From assembly GCF_001577835.2 (NCBI RefSeq), contig NC_029521.1, positions 16,499,605 through 16,563,604 on the forward strand: a stretch of 64,000 bases of DNA, read 5' to 3'. The notes beneath the pieces were generated by a model. That model was not told the DNA's origin. It saw only the letters and a list, made by a program, of their open reading frames with translations, and searched no databases. The translations under genes were made by a program, and so were the position numbers. Position 1 is the stretch's first letter, and every line of letters starts with the position of its first letter. Below are positions 14,690 to 28,300 of this stretch, piece by piece. The DNA comes from Coturnix japonica. Taxonomy: Eukaryota; Chordata; Aves; Galliformes; Phasianidae.

Positions 14690-14931
14690 GCGGGAGCAGG
14701 GAGGTGATCATCCCTCAGTAGTCCGATATGGTGAGGCCACATCTCAAGTACTACTACCAGTTTGGGGCCCCTCACTGCAAGGCATCGTGTCTAGGGAAGA
14801 GCAACAAAGCTGCAAAGGGTCTGGAACATGGGTCTTATGGAAGCTGCTGGGGAAACTGGGATTGTTCTGTCTGGAAGAAGTTTATACTAGATGATCTTAG
14901 TGGTCTTTTCCAACCTTAATGATTCTGTGAT
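14690..14931 (+). repeat. CR1 LINE 3' end, internally deleted
   Basis: The 5' part reads like the ORF2 end (a phrase for a group of related words 'gtttggggcccctcactgca' and 'aagggtctggaac'). The 3' part ends in the typical 'gatgatcttagtggtctttt' block and the terminal 'gattctgtga' unit. The middle of the usual 3' region is missing, so this is a copy with an internal deletion. It matches the subfamily seen at 48187 and 60919. Confidence 0.85.
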
Positions 14932-16163
14932 AGTCATCCCTGATCTGAAGATCAGTCTGGCCCCCTCCATTCCCTTCTGACAGGGTCTGCAGCCATCAGT
15001 ACTACAAAACTACTCTGCATCCCCTTTCCTAGGTAAAGGAGCAAGATACAGAGAGCAATCCTCCATAGAAATACCAGGAATATACCTTGGCACAAAGTCC
15101 AAGGAGTGTTTTAGTGCAAATTGCATTTTCTTTCAATGAAGATGACACCAGAAGAAGAGGAAATAAATGAATACAGTCAGCATATATACACCCTCACACT
15201 CCTGGTATCTGAATTGCCCAGATCAGGAATTTAGAAAAAAAAAAAGTCACTTACAATCCCTCAGGAAGTTTCCGCCAGGGAGAGAGCAGGGAAGCTGTTG
15301 GGAGCTGGGTACATTTTGTATCACAAGTTTGAAACACAGTCAGGAGCAGGATGCCAATGCTGGAGCCAGAATTTCCTGCTGCTCCATGTCAGGGTATATC
15401 TGAACACACGCACTCACTTAACCCCTAACAGCAGCCTGAAGAACCACACTGTTTCCACAGTGTTTCCTGCCATGAAATCAAGGAAATTTTTCTGAAAACT
15501 TTGTGGGCTTGTCTTGCCTTCCATGGGAAGGTTCTAGAAGGCCAGCTCAAGGGACGAGCCAACCCCCTTGAAGTCTCTCTGGCTTGTCACCCCACTGCAC
15601 ACCTCACTTCTTCATGGTGGCTCTGTCCATACTGCCTGGGAGGAACCACCACCAGCAGAGATGAGAGGCAGCCATTCCTCACCACATGGTTCGTATAACT
15701 TTGCAAACAGATTGTTCCAATATGCTGTGTTGGTTTTATGAGACAGACAAGTGTCCCATGGGACATAAGGTGTAATTATACAGCAATTTCAATTAAGAGT
15801 CAAACTATGGTTTAAAAGGGTAAAAAGGTCAGTGCTATAACTAGCAATGCAGCTGGGTGGTGGTTTTGCACTTGGCTACAAAATGAAGGGAAATCCTAAC
15901 TGAGGCCAAAAATATCCCTGTCTTGGTCATGATTTTCTGCCAAGCATCAATCCCACAGCAAATTCTAAAAGGATATTTGCCTGGATTTACAGTTTAAACA
16001 ATGCATTATAGTATTCTTTGTTTTAGCAGGTTCAGGCTGCAACTTCCACTCCTTCCAGAAAGACTTTTTTCTTTCCTCTTTCCCAAGTTCTGATTACAAA
16101 ACAATCAAACTGGAGCAGTTCTGTTCGTGGTGAGTTGCTCAGATGTCAGGCAGTAGACTACAG

Positions 16164-16208
16164 CAATAAAAATAAAATTAAAACCAAAAACAAAACAAAA
16201 AACCCACA
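16164..16208. repeat. A-rich simple repeat
   Basis: AAAAT units grade into AAAAC units. It is low-complexity sequence with no attached element that I can recognise. Confidence 0.75.
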
Positions 16209-19200
16209 ACCAACAAAAAGTTAACAAGCTGTCCCTGTTTAGTTTAAACGGAGATTGAAGGGACAAACCTGAGAAGAGACTTTCCAGTTTATCATCAGCA
16301 GGAAATTATCTCAGAGCACCTCCTAGGGGAAGAAGCTTGTGAAAACATCTGGAAGGGAATTTGAAGAACTTAACTAGGACAACAAACAGCATAGTACTCA
16401 AAAGGGAATTTTAAGGAAGAATAACATGAGCCCTAAAATTCTCAAGAAAATTCTATGTGCTTTGTTTCTCTTCCGTCTTGGGCAGAGCTTAACATCAAAA
16501 GCCAGTAGCTGGGCCTAAGCAACAAGGATACTGAGAGGCTGAATAAGTGACCACCTGCAAAGCCAGAAGGTGAGACCAGGTAAATTCAGATGGTGGCTGG
16601 GACTTGAGCTGTGGGTCAGCCCTGGCAGGGGAATTGCTTATTGTGAGTTTCACAAGGGCATTCACAAAGTGCTACATCTTTTCCAGAATTCAAAGGAATA
16701 CCAGAGAACAAGATTTTTTCCTTTAACTAGATCTTACATTGGAAGTGAATACTTCCAGGACCTGGGAATACCTGCAGATCTCATGGGTTTCCTTCTGCCC
16801 AGTCATAGATATGCAAGTAAAGAATTACAGATTTAGTGGAATTCTCAGCCTGACTTCTCATACAAGGCCTGCAAATGGCAGCAGATATTTATATCTGAAC
16901 ACCAGTAATCCCAAGCACTGGAGACAGCAGCAAACTTTCTGCCCCAGTCCCTTCAGAAATTCCTGTAATCACTTGGGATATTATCTGTCCTGTTAAGTTT
17001 TTGGCAGGTACAAAATGGGAACCTGGCTTTAAAATCTGGGCCAACTGAAGGGTCAAGCACTTAATAGTTCAAGTCAACCAACCACATCCTGTCAGATGAT
17101 TTTAAGTGGAAATAGCTTTTTTTTTTTTTTTAAAAGGTTTTACAGTCATACAAGTGGGGAGCAACATCTCCTCGTAGCTTAATCCAGAAGCAGATAATGC
17201 AGTCTGCAGAAGAAAAAGCTGGGTCAGAGCAATTAATTTTACATTGGACTGAAGCAGCAGGGCCTTCCCAAGTAGGCAGACTTCTGGAAGAATTTCTGTT
17301 CATCTGATATGCACAAGAGACTTTAACTTAGATCAGGCAAAAAGAAACAAGGCACAGAACTATGCCAAGAAGATCTGTGCAGAGATAAAATATATTTGGG
17401 GGAATGACATGCAAAGCAGAATGTAAGACTCCGAAGTTATCACCCCTAGTCATGGTGTAAGTGGAATGAAGCCTGAAGAATGAAATGTTATTACCTAAAA
17501 TAGAATAACAGAGAAATGCAATTCTGTGGCCACTATAACTATGTCTCAGATAGATCCAACTGACAATTGTATCTTTCCTGTTCTTTTTGAAGAAAGTCCA
17601 CTGTACTTCTTCAAGCAGTGGAGCTATTTTCACTCTGCTCAACAATAACAAAGTATTGGATTAACTCAAAGCTACCTCTTGTCCAAAATTAACTTGCTTC
17701 TGAATAAAACGCCTCATATCAGCTTGTTAATGATATTTTAATCTGAGCAGAAGTTAACTCCTTGCTCACAGGAGCTGTCTCAATTGCTGTTGTCTTCTGA
17801 AACAAACTCACACTATAGAAAAGAGAGAAGGGTTGTCTGACAACAGTCCACACTAAACAGTGTCCTCCAGATATACATACTCAAGTACAACTGGTACAAA
17901 TGCAGAAGAAAATTAATCATTATGTTGAAGACATTAAACCCATAAACTACCTCATCATAGTAGAAAAGGCCATCTTACAAATTCCTGCAGAGTTGACTTC
18001 TGCAAGCAATACCTTTCATAAGTGCAGTCAGTACACTGACAGTATGTTTTGAGACAAAGGCAAGTGTTGATTACTGGAACAATTTGTTGCTGATTATTGC
18101 TGAGCCAGAAGGAAGAGAAAATCATCCTCAGTATAGATGGAGGCAGCAACTTTACATGCCAGCAACCTGAAGAAATTAAAGGAACATCTCAGGAAATTGT
18201 TGGCTGGTGATTCTCAACCTTCTGCACCTTACAGTACAAGGAGCTAACTGGTTTGGATATCTTGACATTTCCAGTTTGATGTGACATGGAAAATAAAACT
18301 TTTCCTTGTCCTGACTGCTATTATTCAACCAAGCATTTAAATACTAAAGGAAGAGGCTTCCCTAGTACTACAACACATACCAAACAACTCCCAGGGCTCT
18401 GGCTAATTATCCTTGCATCCATCTCTTAAACGCTGTCCCTTTGCTGGAATCACACCATGAAAACACCACTCTTGATCCTGCACCTGGTGTTCCATCCATC
18501 CCTGTGATCCCAGTACTTCTGGCCAAGTCTCAGCTCCCTCTCCTCAAGACCAACCCCTTCATTCAGCTTCCTCACAGCCAGATGTGGAGCTCAAGCTCAG
18601 GACCTCTTCACTTTTCAAACCAAACAGTTGAAGCAGCAGCTGCCAGCCATTCGGTTATACTTCAACTCACATGTGATCAACTGAGAAGTGCTCACCACTG
18701 TTGGAAATGGCAGACAACAGCATCTCCTGATTGTCTCATGGATACAGGGGGGCCAGGACTCCATTTCTCATCAGGAATGCCTCCAAATCACACTGGAGGC
18801 AGGGATTGTCCCAGGAAGCCAAGCTGCTATACACAAACCATAAACTATCTGTCAACACCCAGAACTGATCCTGCCCAACTCCCTAAATAATCCAGATCCA
18901 CAGTGTTCTGGGGAATCTCTAAAGCTCTGTCAACATTTCGTGGACCTCCCAACCTCCAGCTGTCGATATATTGAGACCTACATTCTCCCTACATTCATAT
19001 GTAAACTCAGAAGCTGGGGTTGTGAATGTTGCCCTAAAGCCTTCCCTGCATGGGGATACTCATAATGTAGGAGAAATGGCAGCAGCTTGTTACTATCCTA
19101 GTTACCCAGGCAGTGGAACTGCTGAGCATGTGGGAATTATGTGGCTCCCATCAACATCATACTCCTTATGCAGATGCAGCAGCACAACACACTGTCTGGT

Positions 19201-20779
19201 AACTACAGCTAAGTGATAAAATGCAGGGAGTGACCTAACACATGCAGCAAGGAATACAAAAGAATAAATGCATTTTATGCAATATAAATCCATTGTAACT
19301 CCCACATGAAGCACTTCAGGACACTAGCAACTCACAACACCTATGGCAGGCCTTTCCTGCTTCTGGGTAGAAAAACTGGTTTAATACAGCCTTCAGTACA
19401 TCAGCTGCATACAGGCTCAGCTTAGGGCTGGTAAAGGGCCAGTTCACACAACAAGGGTTCATGCAATGAATTTGGGTTCTATTTTATTTGTTCAGCTCTC
19501 ATCAGGTCTTCAAAGCTCTGATATGAATTACAACAATTGCACAGAAGATAACAGCAGAAACCTCATAAATAGAACAAAGTAGCAACGTATTACAGCCTGC
19601 AATCAGACTGGAATTACTATCTGCTTATAAACTGTAGTAGATGGCAAAGATTCTAAATTCTCCCAAAACACTGGAGTCCTGCAGGGATAGCATGATGGAT
19701 TTCAACTCGAGACACTAAAGAACAATCCAAGAAAAAAAAGCTTTTGATTTACACTTAAGTAAATCTTCCTCTGGGTTAATCAGCCCAGCTCTGAGATAAC
19801 TTGTAGATACTTCTTACACAGTCTAACATAAACAGATCCTCCACGTGCCATGAATAGTGGGGCAGTAAGGAAAGCAGTTTGGGAGCAAGTACTTTCCAGG
19901 GAATGGAAAAACACTTTATCATTCAGTCTGAGCTTGGCTCTTAGAAATGCTGCTTGCATTTACATGATATAATCAGCCTGCTACCAGGAGCTCCGCTTCA
20001 GCATCAAATACCTGCACTGCTGGGCAACTACCAACACAGGGAGACTGGGAATGTCACTTTACCTACTCTTGCTCTCCCCCAGCCAAACAACTGGGGATGA
20101 AAAATCAGGGACTTGTGGTGCTACATCAATTGACACTACAGATTCCAGTGAGATACTGGTCCTGGAAGGCAGTCTGACATTCTTCCAGCAGTGAAAACAG
20201 CCTTCAGCTGAACATCATGAACTTTAACATTTGTGCCTCCAGCTGCTGCATGTTTCATTGATGCTTCACATCTAGCTTCCCAGACAGGACACAGTGCAGC
20301 AATGTCATGAACAGACATGAGATGGGCTCTTGTTCAGTCAGTATAGGCCTTAGAAGAAACATGTCTTACTTTCCAAATCTACCTCAGTGATGCAGGCAGT
20401 CCTGGCTGCATTCAGTCTCTTCCTTCCCTCCCACTGCCTGCCTCAAGCTGGCCAGAAAGCAAAACCCTTCTTCTCCAGCACTTTGTAGAGAGCAGGAGGC
20501 AGCCCCCAGGGAGACTGTGAGCACTCAAGTGCTGAGCTCTGCACAGGGAAGAGAACTCAGTCCCACAGATGTCTGCTTCAAAAACATCCCTACTGTGTCT
20601 GTTAGCTTTTATCACTAGTAATGTTTTAGGAACAGCTGAACACTTGGGTTCCCCTTTCCCTAGACTTCCCCCTGAAAACCAAGCAAAGCCAGCTAGCACA
20701 CACAGCTGCACCTTCATTCAGAAGGACAGTCTTTTGCATCTGCTTGAGGCAAAGAATGGCAAGAAACAGCACTAAGATT

Positions 20780-20817
20780 AAAAACAAACAAACAAAAAAA
20801 AAACAACAACAAAACAC
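20780..20817. repeat. (CAAA)n / A-rich tract
   Basis: Repeated CAAA units surround a pure A run and are followed by CAA units. Confidence 0.8.
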
Positions 20818-23800
20818 AGTAACAAAACATGTTAGGAGGTAAAATACAGAGCACTTTCCATGCACATTAAGTGCTACCCTGCAGCCAGGCTCTTTGAGAT
20901 TTCTACTCCACTTTTTTTTTTTTAAAAGGAAAAGCTATTTACTCTTAGACCTGCTTGACACATCTCAGGCACTACACTTCGTATAGACACATGTTTGGAG
21001 TAGCCAAACAAAGCCAAAGACAGCAACATTTATTCTTCAAGCAGTTTCTGCGCAGTCACCCAACAGACTCTTACCATCAGCAAATCCTTGCTAAGTGCTG
21101 CATGTAAAAACATACTTTAATCATAAGCTAAAGATATGATGCTGACTATGTGGAAAGCTAAAGGAATTGGGTGAAAACTCATGCCAGTCATTTCGCAGTG
21201 CTACTGCCCTTCACCTACCACAGAAGGAACAGATTGATGGGATGATGGGGAAGAAGCCACAGAAACAGACACCATCCCCAACCCAGCAGCTCCCTGCCAA
21301 CTGCTTGCTTAATAGAGAGATTCTGGATCCAAGGAGTACTTGGGCAAGCACAGCTCTAAGTTAACATGCCTTTATTTACATATCCCAGAGGGCCACGTTT
21401 CCTGTACTACAGGCTTCACAAAGGGAAGTCAGTTGTTTCTTTCAGCAATATCTGGCTCTGCTCCAGAGCCTGTTTCCACAGAAGCCTCTCCAGTGAAGCA
21501 GTTTGCACAGGGTCTCCTCTCCGCATACCCAACCCTCAGGTGAGCAGGGGTTAGAGAGGCCTCTCTCAGGTACCTGGACCCAGACCAACTGGGATACTCA
21601 GGCTCATTGATACACTGAGCCTCAAAGCTGCACCAGGGGCTCCCCACCAGCCTGCAGAGGCAGGAGTCAGACTCACATCCTTCCAGGTAGTGTGGACAAC
21701 TCTCCCTCATCCTAACCCCTGAAATGTAGCCAAAAAGCACTTCGGGAAGAAGTTTTAGTCATCTCTCATATATACGCTCTACATAACTTCAGGCTGAGCA
21801 GTGATAGCAGAAAAACAATTTACTTCCAGATAAAGTTTTAATAGGTTCTGACCTCCAGCAGCCACACAGCCTGGCTACTTGCTCCTTTGTGTGAATACCC
21901 ATATGAACACTGCAGTAGTGTTAATGAAAAGAGCACACACCAGGTTCTTAAATTGTTAACTCCATCTGTATATATTGCCAGTACCCTTACCTCCTAGTTA
22001 TTTGCTTCCCATAGGTACATCTTTTTGAAATACAGCCATGGACATCTTTTATCAGTGGAAATACACTTCAAACAAGGCTGTAAAGGTCAACTCTCAGCCC
22101 AAAAAACAAGTATCATGGCAGGAATCAGAGCTAAAGCTGTATTAGGTAGCTCAGTGGGGCTATACAAGGTTTGTTTTGCCAGTCACTTCAGTACACAAGG
22201 CAGCAGACATGTGACAGCAAGAAGATGGGAATGCAGTTGTGCACAGGGTTCAGAGAAGAGGGGAAGTTCAAGTTGGAGAAGAGCCTGAACTTCCCACCTC
22301 AGGTATTATAGGCAACTCATTTCAACTCCCTTTTTTAAAAAAAAACTTAACTTGGATAAAGAGTTTTCATGCAATAAGAAACAAATAAATAGAACAGTAG
22401 ACAGCTTTCATTGGCTTTCATACAGTGAAGTTCAATATATTTTGAGGATATTTTGTACTCTTGGGTACCATTGTAACAAGAAACTGCCATCAATTTTGTC
22501 AGAAGCAGGTTCATTTCAGTTACATGAAAGCTCAATGGTGCCCAGCAAAACAGTTCTTATTAGGAGAGGATACAGTAGCCTGGAGACAATGCAGATCCTC
22601 TGTACTGAAAGCATGCACTTTACTGAATCATCCACTGCTCCTGGGATCCAGGTGACAAAGTTAAAACTTCTCCCGTGACAGCAGTAAGACTATGGCAAGA
22701 AGCCTCACAGAACTTTAGGACAGAGATTGTTATGAGATGGGTCAGATACAGGATAAATTCCATAATTCATAAGCCACTCTTGAGAAAGTGAAGGTGTTAG
22801 AACAGCAGTTCTGCAAACCTTCGTTATTTTACTGGATTTAGATCACAAAATTGCTGATGAATAAACAACAATACCCTTTATCAAACGAAACGTTTACTAC
22901 TCTTGATGATACTCTTAAAGTACAGATTTGTTTCCAAATAGTTACAGGGAAAAAAAAAAAAGAAACACTCTTCTTCATAGCCATCCATGTGTACCCACTG
23001 TCCACCCCAACAGCTGTATAGCTTCAGATCTGCTGAATACCTTTCCAGATTTATTAGTTGCCCTGCTACAAACTTCTGATTGTTCCCGGTTGCTCTGTTT
23101 TGCCAGGGGTGAGGAATGTGGGAGGGATCTATAATATTTTTATGACTATTGTATGACCTTCTGTTAGCTTGATGGGGTTGAGTCCCAGGGCTCTCCCCTG
23201 AGAACAGGGAAGGCATCCCTTGAAATGGATGTTCATGGAGAGACAGAGGTCAAAGTGACAGCAGGGCCTGAACACTTGTAGGAGTTCTAATTACAAATGC
23301 AGCTACTATAGGTTGCTATTCTGGGAGCTGCTAACTTAACAGGCAAGTAAAAAACAGGAGGTTCTTCTCAAAAGATAGAGTACTTCCACCTCCTGCCTGT
23401 CAGGGATGTGAATTTTCTATGCCAGCAGTGATTTGCTGTGCCTGCTTTTATCAAGGTCACAGAGCACCAAGTCAAATCTTGTTTCCACTTCCCTCCCTCC
23501 TCATACCAAGTTGGAAGCTAGTTCCTCTAAATCCCCCTGACCAGCACAGATTAAGTTGCTTTAAAAAAAAGCACAAAAACTTGCTTCACAGCCTGGAGGC
23601 TCATATTGGTGACTTTGTGGCAGACTTCTCACACAAAGTGTTGGCCTTGTTAAAGATGAGAATCTTTTCAGCAGACAAAAAGCTACTGCATGGACAAATT
23701 CAGTTAAAAGTGGAACAATTGCATTGAGAGTTTGAATTTAAAAGAATTTCACCTCTCCTCAAAACCTCTTTCTCTGCCTGACTCCCTGAAAAAAATTTAA

Positions 23801-25306
23801 CTTCAGTACACAAGTCAAAGCAAGCATTAAAAACAAAAGGGGATGACAGTACAGAGGTTTCACAAACCTGCAGTCCCACCACAGCTCATTTCTCATCTAA
23901 TAACAGAGAATACTGGACACCAACCTGTTAAACTGTCAAAGCAAACAGTGGCATTGAGCAAAGTTTGTATCTGCTTGAACTCTTGAGAGGAAGCTTTCAA
24001 GGACATCAAAATGGCATCCTACACCCCAGAGTCTCTCAGAGCTCAGAGTCCACTATGAAGGTTTGGCAGTTCATTGCAAAGGCTGCTTGAACCTCAAAAT
24101 CCTGCCCACATCCCCTGTTTGCCAACAAAGCATAAAGCAAGCTGAAGAGTCCCACATTGCCAAGTTTCAGGACAAGGAAATTTTCATCCTCTTCATAATT
24201 AAAGCTCTTCTCAGAGGGCACAGGGACAGTATGCCTCCTCATGGTGGGGGGTCACTAGTGCTCTGCTAATGGGAACAGGCTGCTGGCTAATGGGTGGTCT
24301 GTGAGTCCTGTTTGTTTGCTTAGGGAGCACTCCCAGGCCGAGCAGGTAAGTAGCTCACTGCCCCTACTGCTCTGGGAGCTGAGCTCACAAACTGCACAGA
24401 TCAGCAGCTACACAAGGTCTGGCAGGGATGGGATAGCTGAGCAAGATTCTAACACAGCCTGCAATAATAGCATGAGAGAACAACTCTGACCCCACTGCAT
24501 CAGCATAGCCCTCACTACCATGGGACAACGTGAGACACACAAAGCTACCTGCATCAAATTCAAATCTTGATTTGCTCTGTTGTCATTACTAAAGGAAGGA
24601 ATGAGTTGCACAGAACACTGTGTTCTTACGATGTTTATAACAGGGAAAAAAAATAACATTCCCAGTGGGGACCAAAGCTATTTGTGGACATAAACAGGCT
24701 CCAACAGGACCTTCAGGAGGAATAGTGGTGGAGCTGCAGCCAGCTGCCTGCCACTGGAGATGCTGGCAAGAACAAATCCACTCCTCCTCACATACACACA
24801 AAGAAGGTACGGAACTTAGTTCTGCCCCATTTCAGCTGCAGAACCCAATCTTGAAACCTTAGACTGTGGCAAAACAGAACCAGCAGCTATGCTGCAAAGC
24901 TAGTGCCAGCACCAAGCCATATGATTTTACACAACCTAGATGATTGACACCATCTGTATTTGCACTAGACCTTACTCTTAGCAGTACAGGTATAAAGAAG
25001 CAGCAACTCTGCTCAAGTGTATAAGCTTGAAGCCCCTGTTTTGTTTTTAATCCAGGCAACCTGAGCAGATCTCTCTCATCCAAAGCACCTTGCTAGTACA
25101 TGGAAAACAGAACCAGAGTTGCTGCAACAGCAGGCTTGATCTTACTACAAGGGAGAACATCAGCAGGCCAAGAGCCACTACAACCTACTAAGGTACTGAC
25201 CCCCTATTTTCCAGCTGAGCTGGGCACAGTCTCCTGTTTTTCCAAGTGTTCCAACCTTCAGGGTAGCACTTTACCCTAGATAGGGCACACACCTTCAGAA
25301 ACTGTA

Positions 25307-25330
25307 ACAAAAACAAACAAACAAAAAAAG
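25307..25330. repeat. (CAAA)n short tract
   Basis: About four CAAA units end in an A run. Confidence 0.75.
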
Positions 25331-28300
25331 TAGCCATTGTAAGCATACATCCTTACCTCCAAGCTCAGGCATCAAGAGTCAGTAGCAGCAAAGAAGAACA
25401 TGCATCACAAAGTCCACTTAAAGGATAGCTATATTTAGCTCTCCAACAATGAATTCCAGACATCTCCCAAGAAACCTGGTTTACTCCCTTGCCACTGATA
25501 TTTAAGAACCCTGCTCCCATAGGGTGCTCCCATAGGGCACCACAACCTTCCAGGTCCACCTTGCACCTGTGGCCACTTCCCAGGTGTAGCCCATCTGGGC
25601 TTCTAAAACCCCAAGCCCAACTGCCCCAGGTGAAGACTAGAAAGTATGAAAAAGGTTAGGGAAGGAACAAACATACAGATGCTAGCCAGCAGATGAGCAA
25701 CAATGTTTGTAGCCCTAAATCACAGGTTTGGGTGTTGGAATAGTCCCATAGAAATATGCTGAGAACATTCCTGGAGGGTATGATGGTAAACTGTGCTTAG
25801 ACAAGTTGAAGCAATGCAAAAGGATCAGATACAAGCATGCTGTGTTCAGGCATGTGGTCTGTTGGCATAACAGTGTGCCTGAAACTTTGCTTTCTTCTTA
25901 ACTGGAACAGTTTGTCAGTGTTTGTAGCACAAAGTGTATTACTACTTCGAATTAAGAATGTTTCTCCTTCTTGAACAACTGCTCTGAAGCCTTTCCTCAG
26001 TCTGTACCCTGCTGTCTATGGGTGGCCCAGGCCTTTACCTTCCACACCTGCTGGGCATTGCTGGTAAGGTGAAAGGACAACCAACAGTCACTCCATGCCC
26101 ACAATGGGCTACTGAGCTACGATGCAACCTAATTTTTCATTTTTCACAAATATTCCCAACTGAAAGCAACTGCTGCCTCACAGAGTGTTTCTCATAAGCA
26201 AAAGAAGACAAATGCAAGCCAGACACCCGGGTGTGGGAGGAGGAGGAATGCACAGTCTGCTCCCAACTGTCATCACATTGCTCTTGCAGGCAGCTTCTCA
26301 TTCTCAGGGGTTTGCACTGGAGGAGGACATGGCTGAGAGCACTGCAGTGGGAAACCTCACATCTGGCTCTGCCCAAACTGATGGAATAGCCAGAAATTAA
26401 AAACTTGGTCTTAGGCTGCATCTGCTTGAAAGGAAGATGCAGGGATACATTGGGTAAAGGTGCTTGTGTCATCTCAGAGCTCTTGGGGGTTGTGCATTGC
26501 TCATGAAATACATTGGTATTAGCCCAAAGGTAATGACAGGTGCTTGTCCCCTGTCTGTTCAGAATTCTTGACTTTTCAGAGTGTCACTCTCAACAGCAAA
26601 CTTAGTAACAGAGGCAGCTCAAAGGGGGACAAGGCAAGGTCAGGCTGGCATCATTCCTGTGTTGCTTCCCAGCAAGCTCAGTCAGAGTGTTCAGGTGACC
26701 CCATGCCCCCTACCCCACATGCAGCCTTGTCACTACCCAGTGACAATGTCTGAAGCATCCTCACTGAGGCTGTGTGGAGGAGAATGAGTTGTGTTTGAAA
26801 TTGCTGGCAGGGCGCAGCCATGGTGTATATAAATGAGTCTCTCCTTGTGAGAATGCTTAAAGAAGAACCTGAATTGAAAAGCTGGATCTGACCCATGTTC
26901 ACATCCACAGGTGACCTCACCTACTGGTCCTTTTGCCAGCAGTAAGAACTGCTGGCATTCACATTCACATAGCATAGAGTTGCTTCCAGCCTCCTCAGTT
27001 CTCACTCAACGTGCCCCTCCCTAACCTCCATGTCTTCTACTCTCTTCTTTGGCTTACTACATCTGTGATGGCCTCTCTTACTAAATGTAAATGTGCAGAC
27101 TCAACTACATAAATCAGATGGCCCACATAGTAAGCATACATGAGGGCAAGATGTCTTTCCCATGGACAGGACAACCAATTGCTAAGCAAATCCCAAGCCC
27201 TGCACTCCCGTGCTGAGAAAAGGAGCCTAAGGCCTAAAAGCAATCACAAGTTGGTTTAGAAAAGCTGATCTCTACCTCCAGCTGGGGTGAGACATGCCAG
27301 CAATGCTGGCAGGATGCTCAGTGTGGAACAGCCTCCTCTCCTCCCTCCACACCAGCAAGAAACAGTGGGATCACAGGCCTGCAGGGAAAGCCCCCTCTTT
27401 GCTGAGCTATTGCTCAGTGTCTCTCCAGGGACTCATCCAGCCACATCAGGGCCCCATCTCCAGCTGTTCCATCTCTGTGAATGTTGCAGCTCCTTCCCAC
27501 TCTCAGCTTCTCGCTGTCCCCAGCCATGGCTGTGATAAACCTCCTCTTTTAAACCTCAACACTCAAACCCCTGTGAGACAACACAGAGGTGATGGGTCCT
27601 GCTGTGCTTGTTTGCTTTGCAGCCTTTCAGAGGCAGCTCCAAGTACAATGAAGACCCAGAATAAATCCCACTGAACAGGAACACTTTCATAAATAACCTA
27701 AGCTATATAGCTTGCAAGTCCTCAAACATTTCTTCATCTCTGCAGCCAAAAACATGTGTTTTGTGTTGCTTCACATATATCTCTCAGTATCTATCCTCAA
27801 AAACTCTCCTATAAATTGTTCACTAGGCTTCAAAACGCAGCAAGCAGGCTCTTTGATCTGTGTCTTGAACACCAGGTGAATCAATCACTGCTGCGTACAC
27901 CTTGTTTGCTCCCACGCAGGGTGAAGTTACTGGTCCCCTTTGCCAGAAAAAAAGGGCAAAAAGTCAAATGTTTTTGATGGATGGATAAATGTCTGTGGGC
28001 TGACCCTCCTGCGCAGAGCTTGTTTATACTGCGAGTTAGCAGCACTCCCTCCTCTGCTAGATGATAAAATACTCCATCCCTCCCTGTGAAATATGCTCCA
28101 GACCAAGAGGCTGCACATGAATAGTTGATCTCTTTGTAAACGTCTTTTCCACTATTGCACTTTCCCCATGGTGACAATTCTTCTCTTATAGGAATAAGCA
28201 GAGCACTATTCTTGTCCTGTGGTGTCAAATAGGTGTCCAGTACTGCTATAGACCCACTCTGAAGATGGATTTCACTCAGCACCATCTTAGCTTGTAGCAT

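Noticed and set aside
15720-15800. Considered whether this was the edge of a long-terminal-repeat element
   Set aside because: No matching second copy, primer-binding region or internal coding region was found in the window, so no such element is called.
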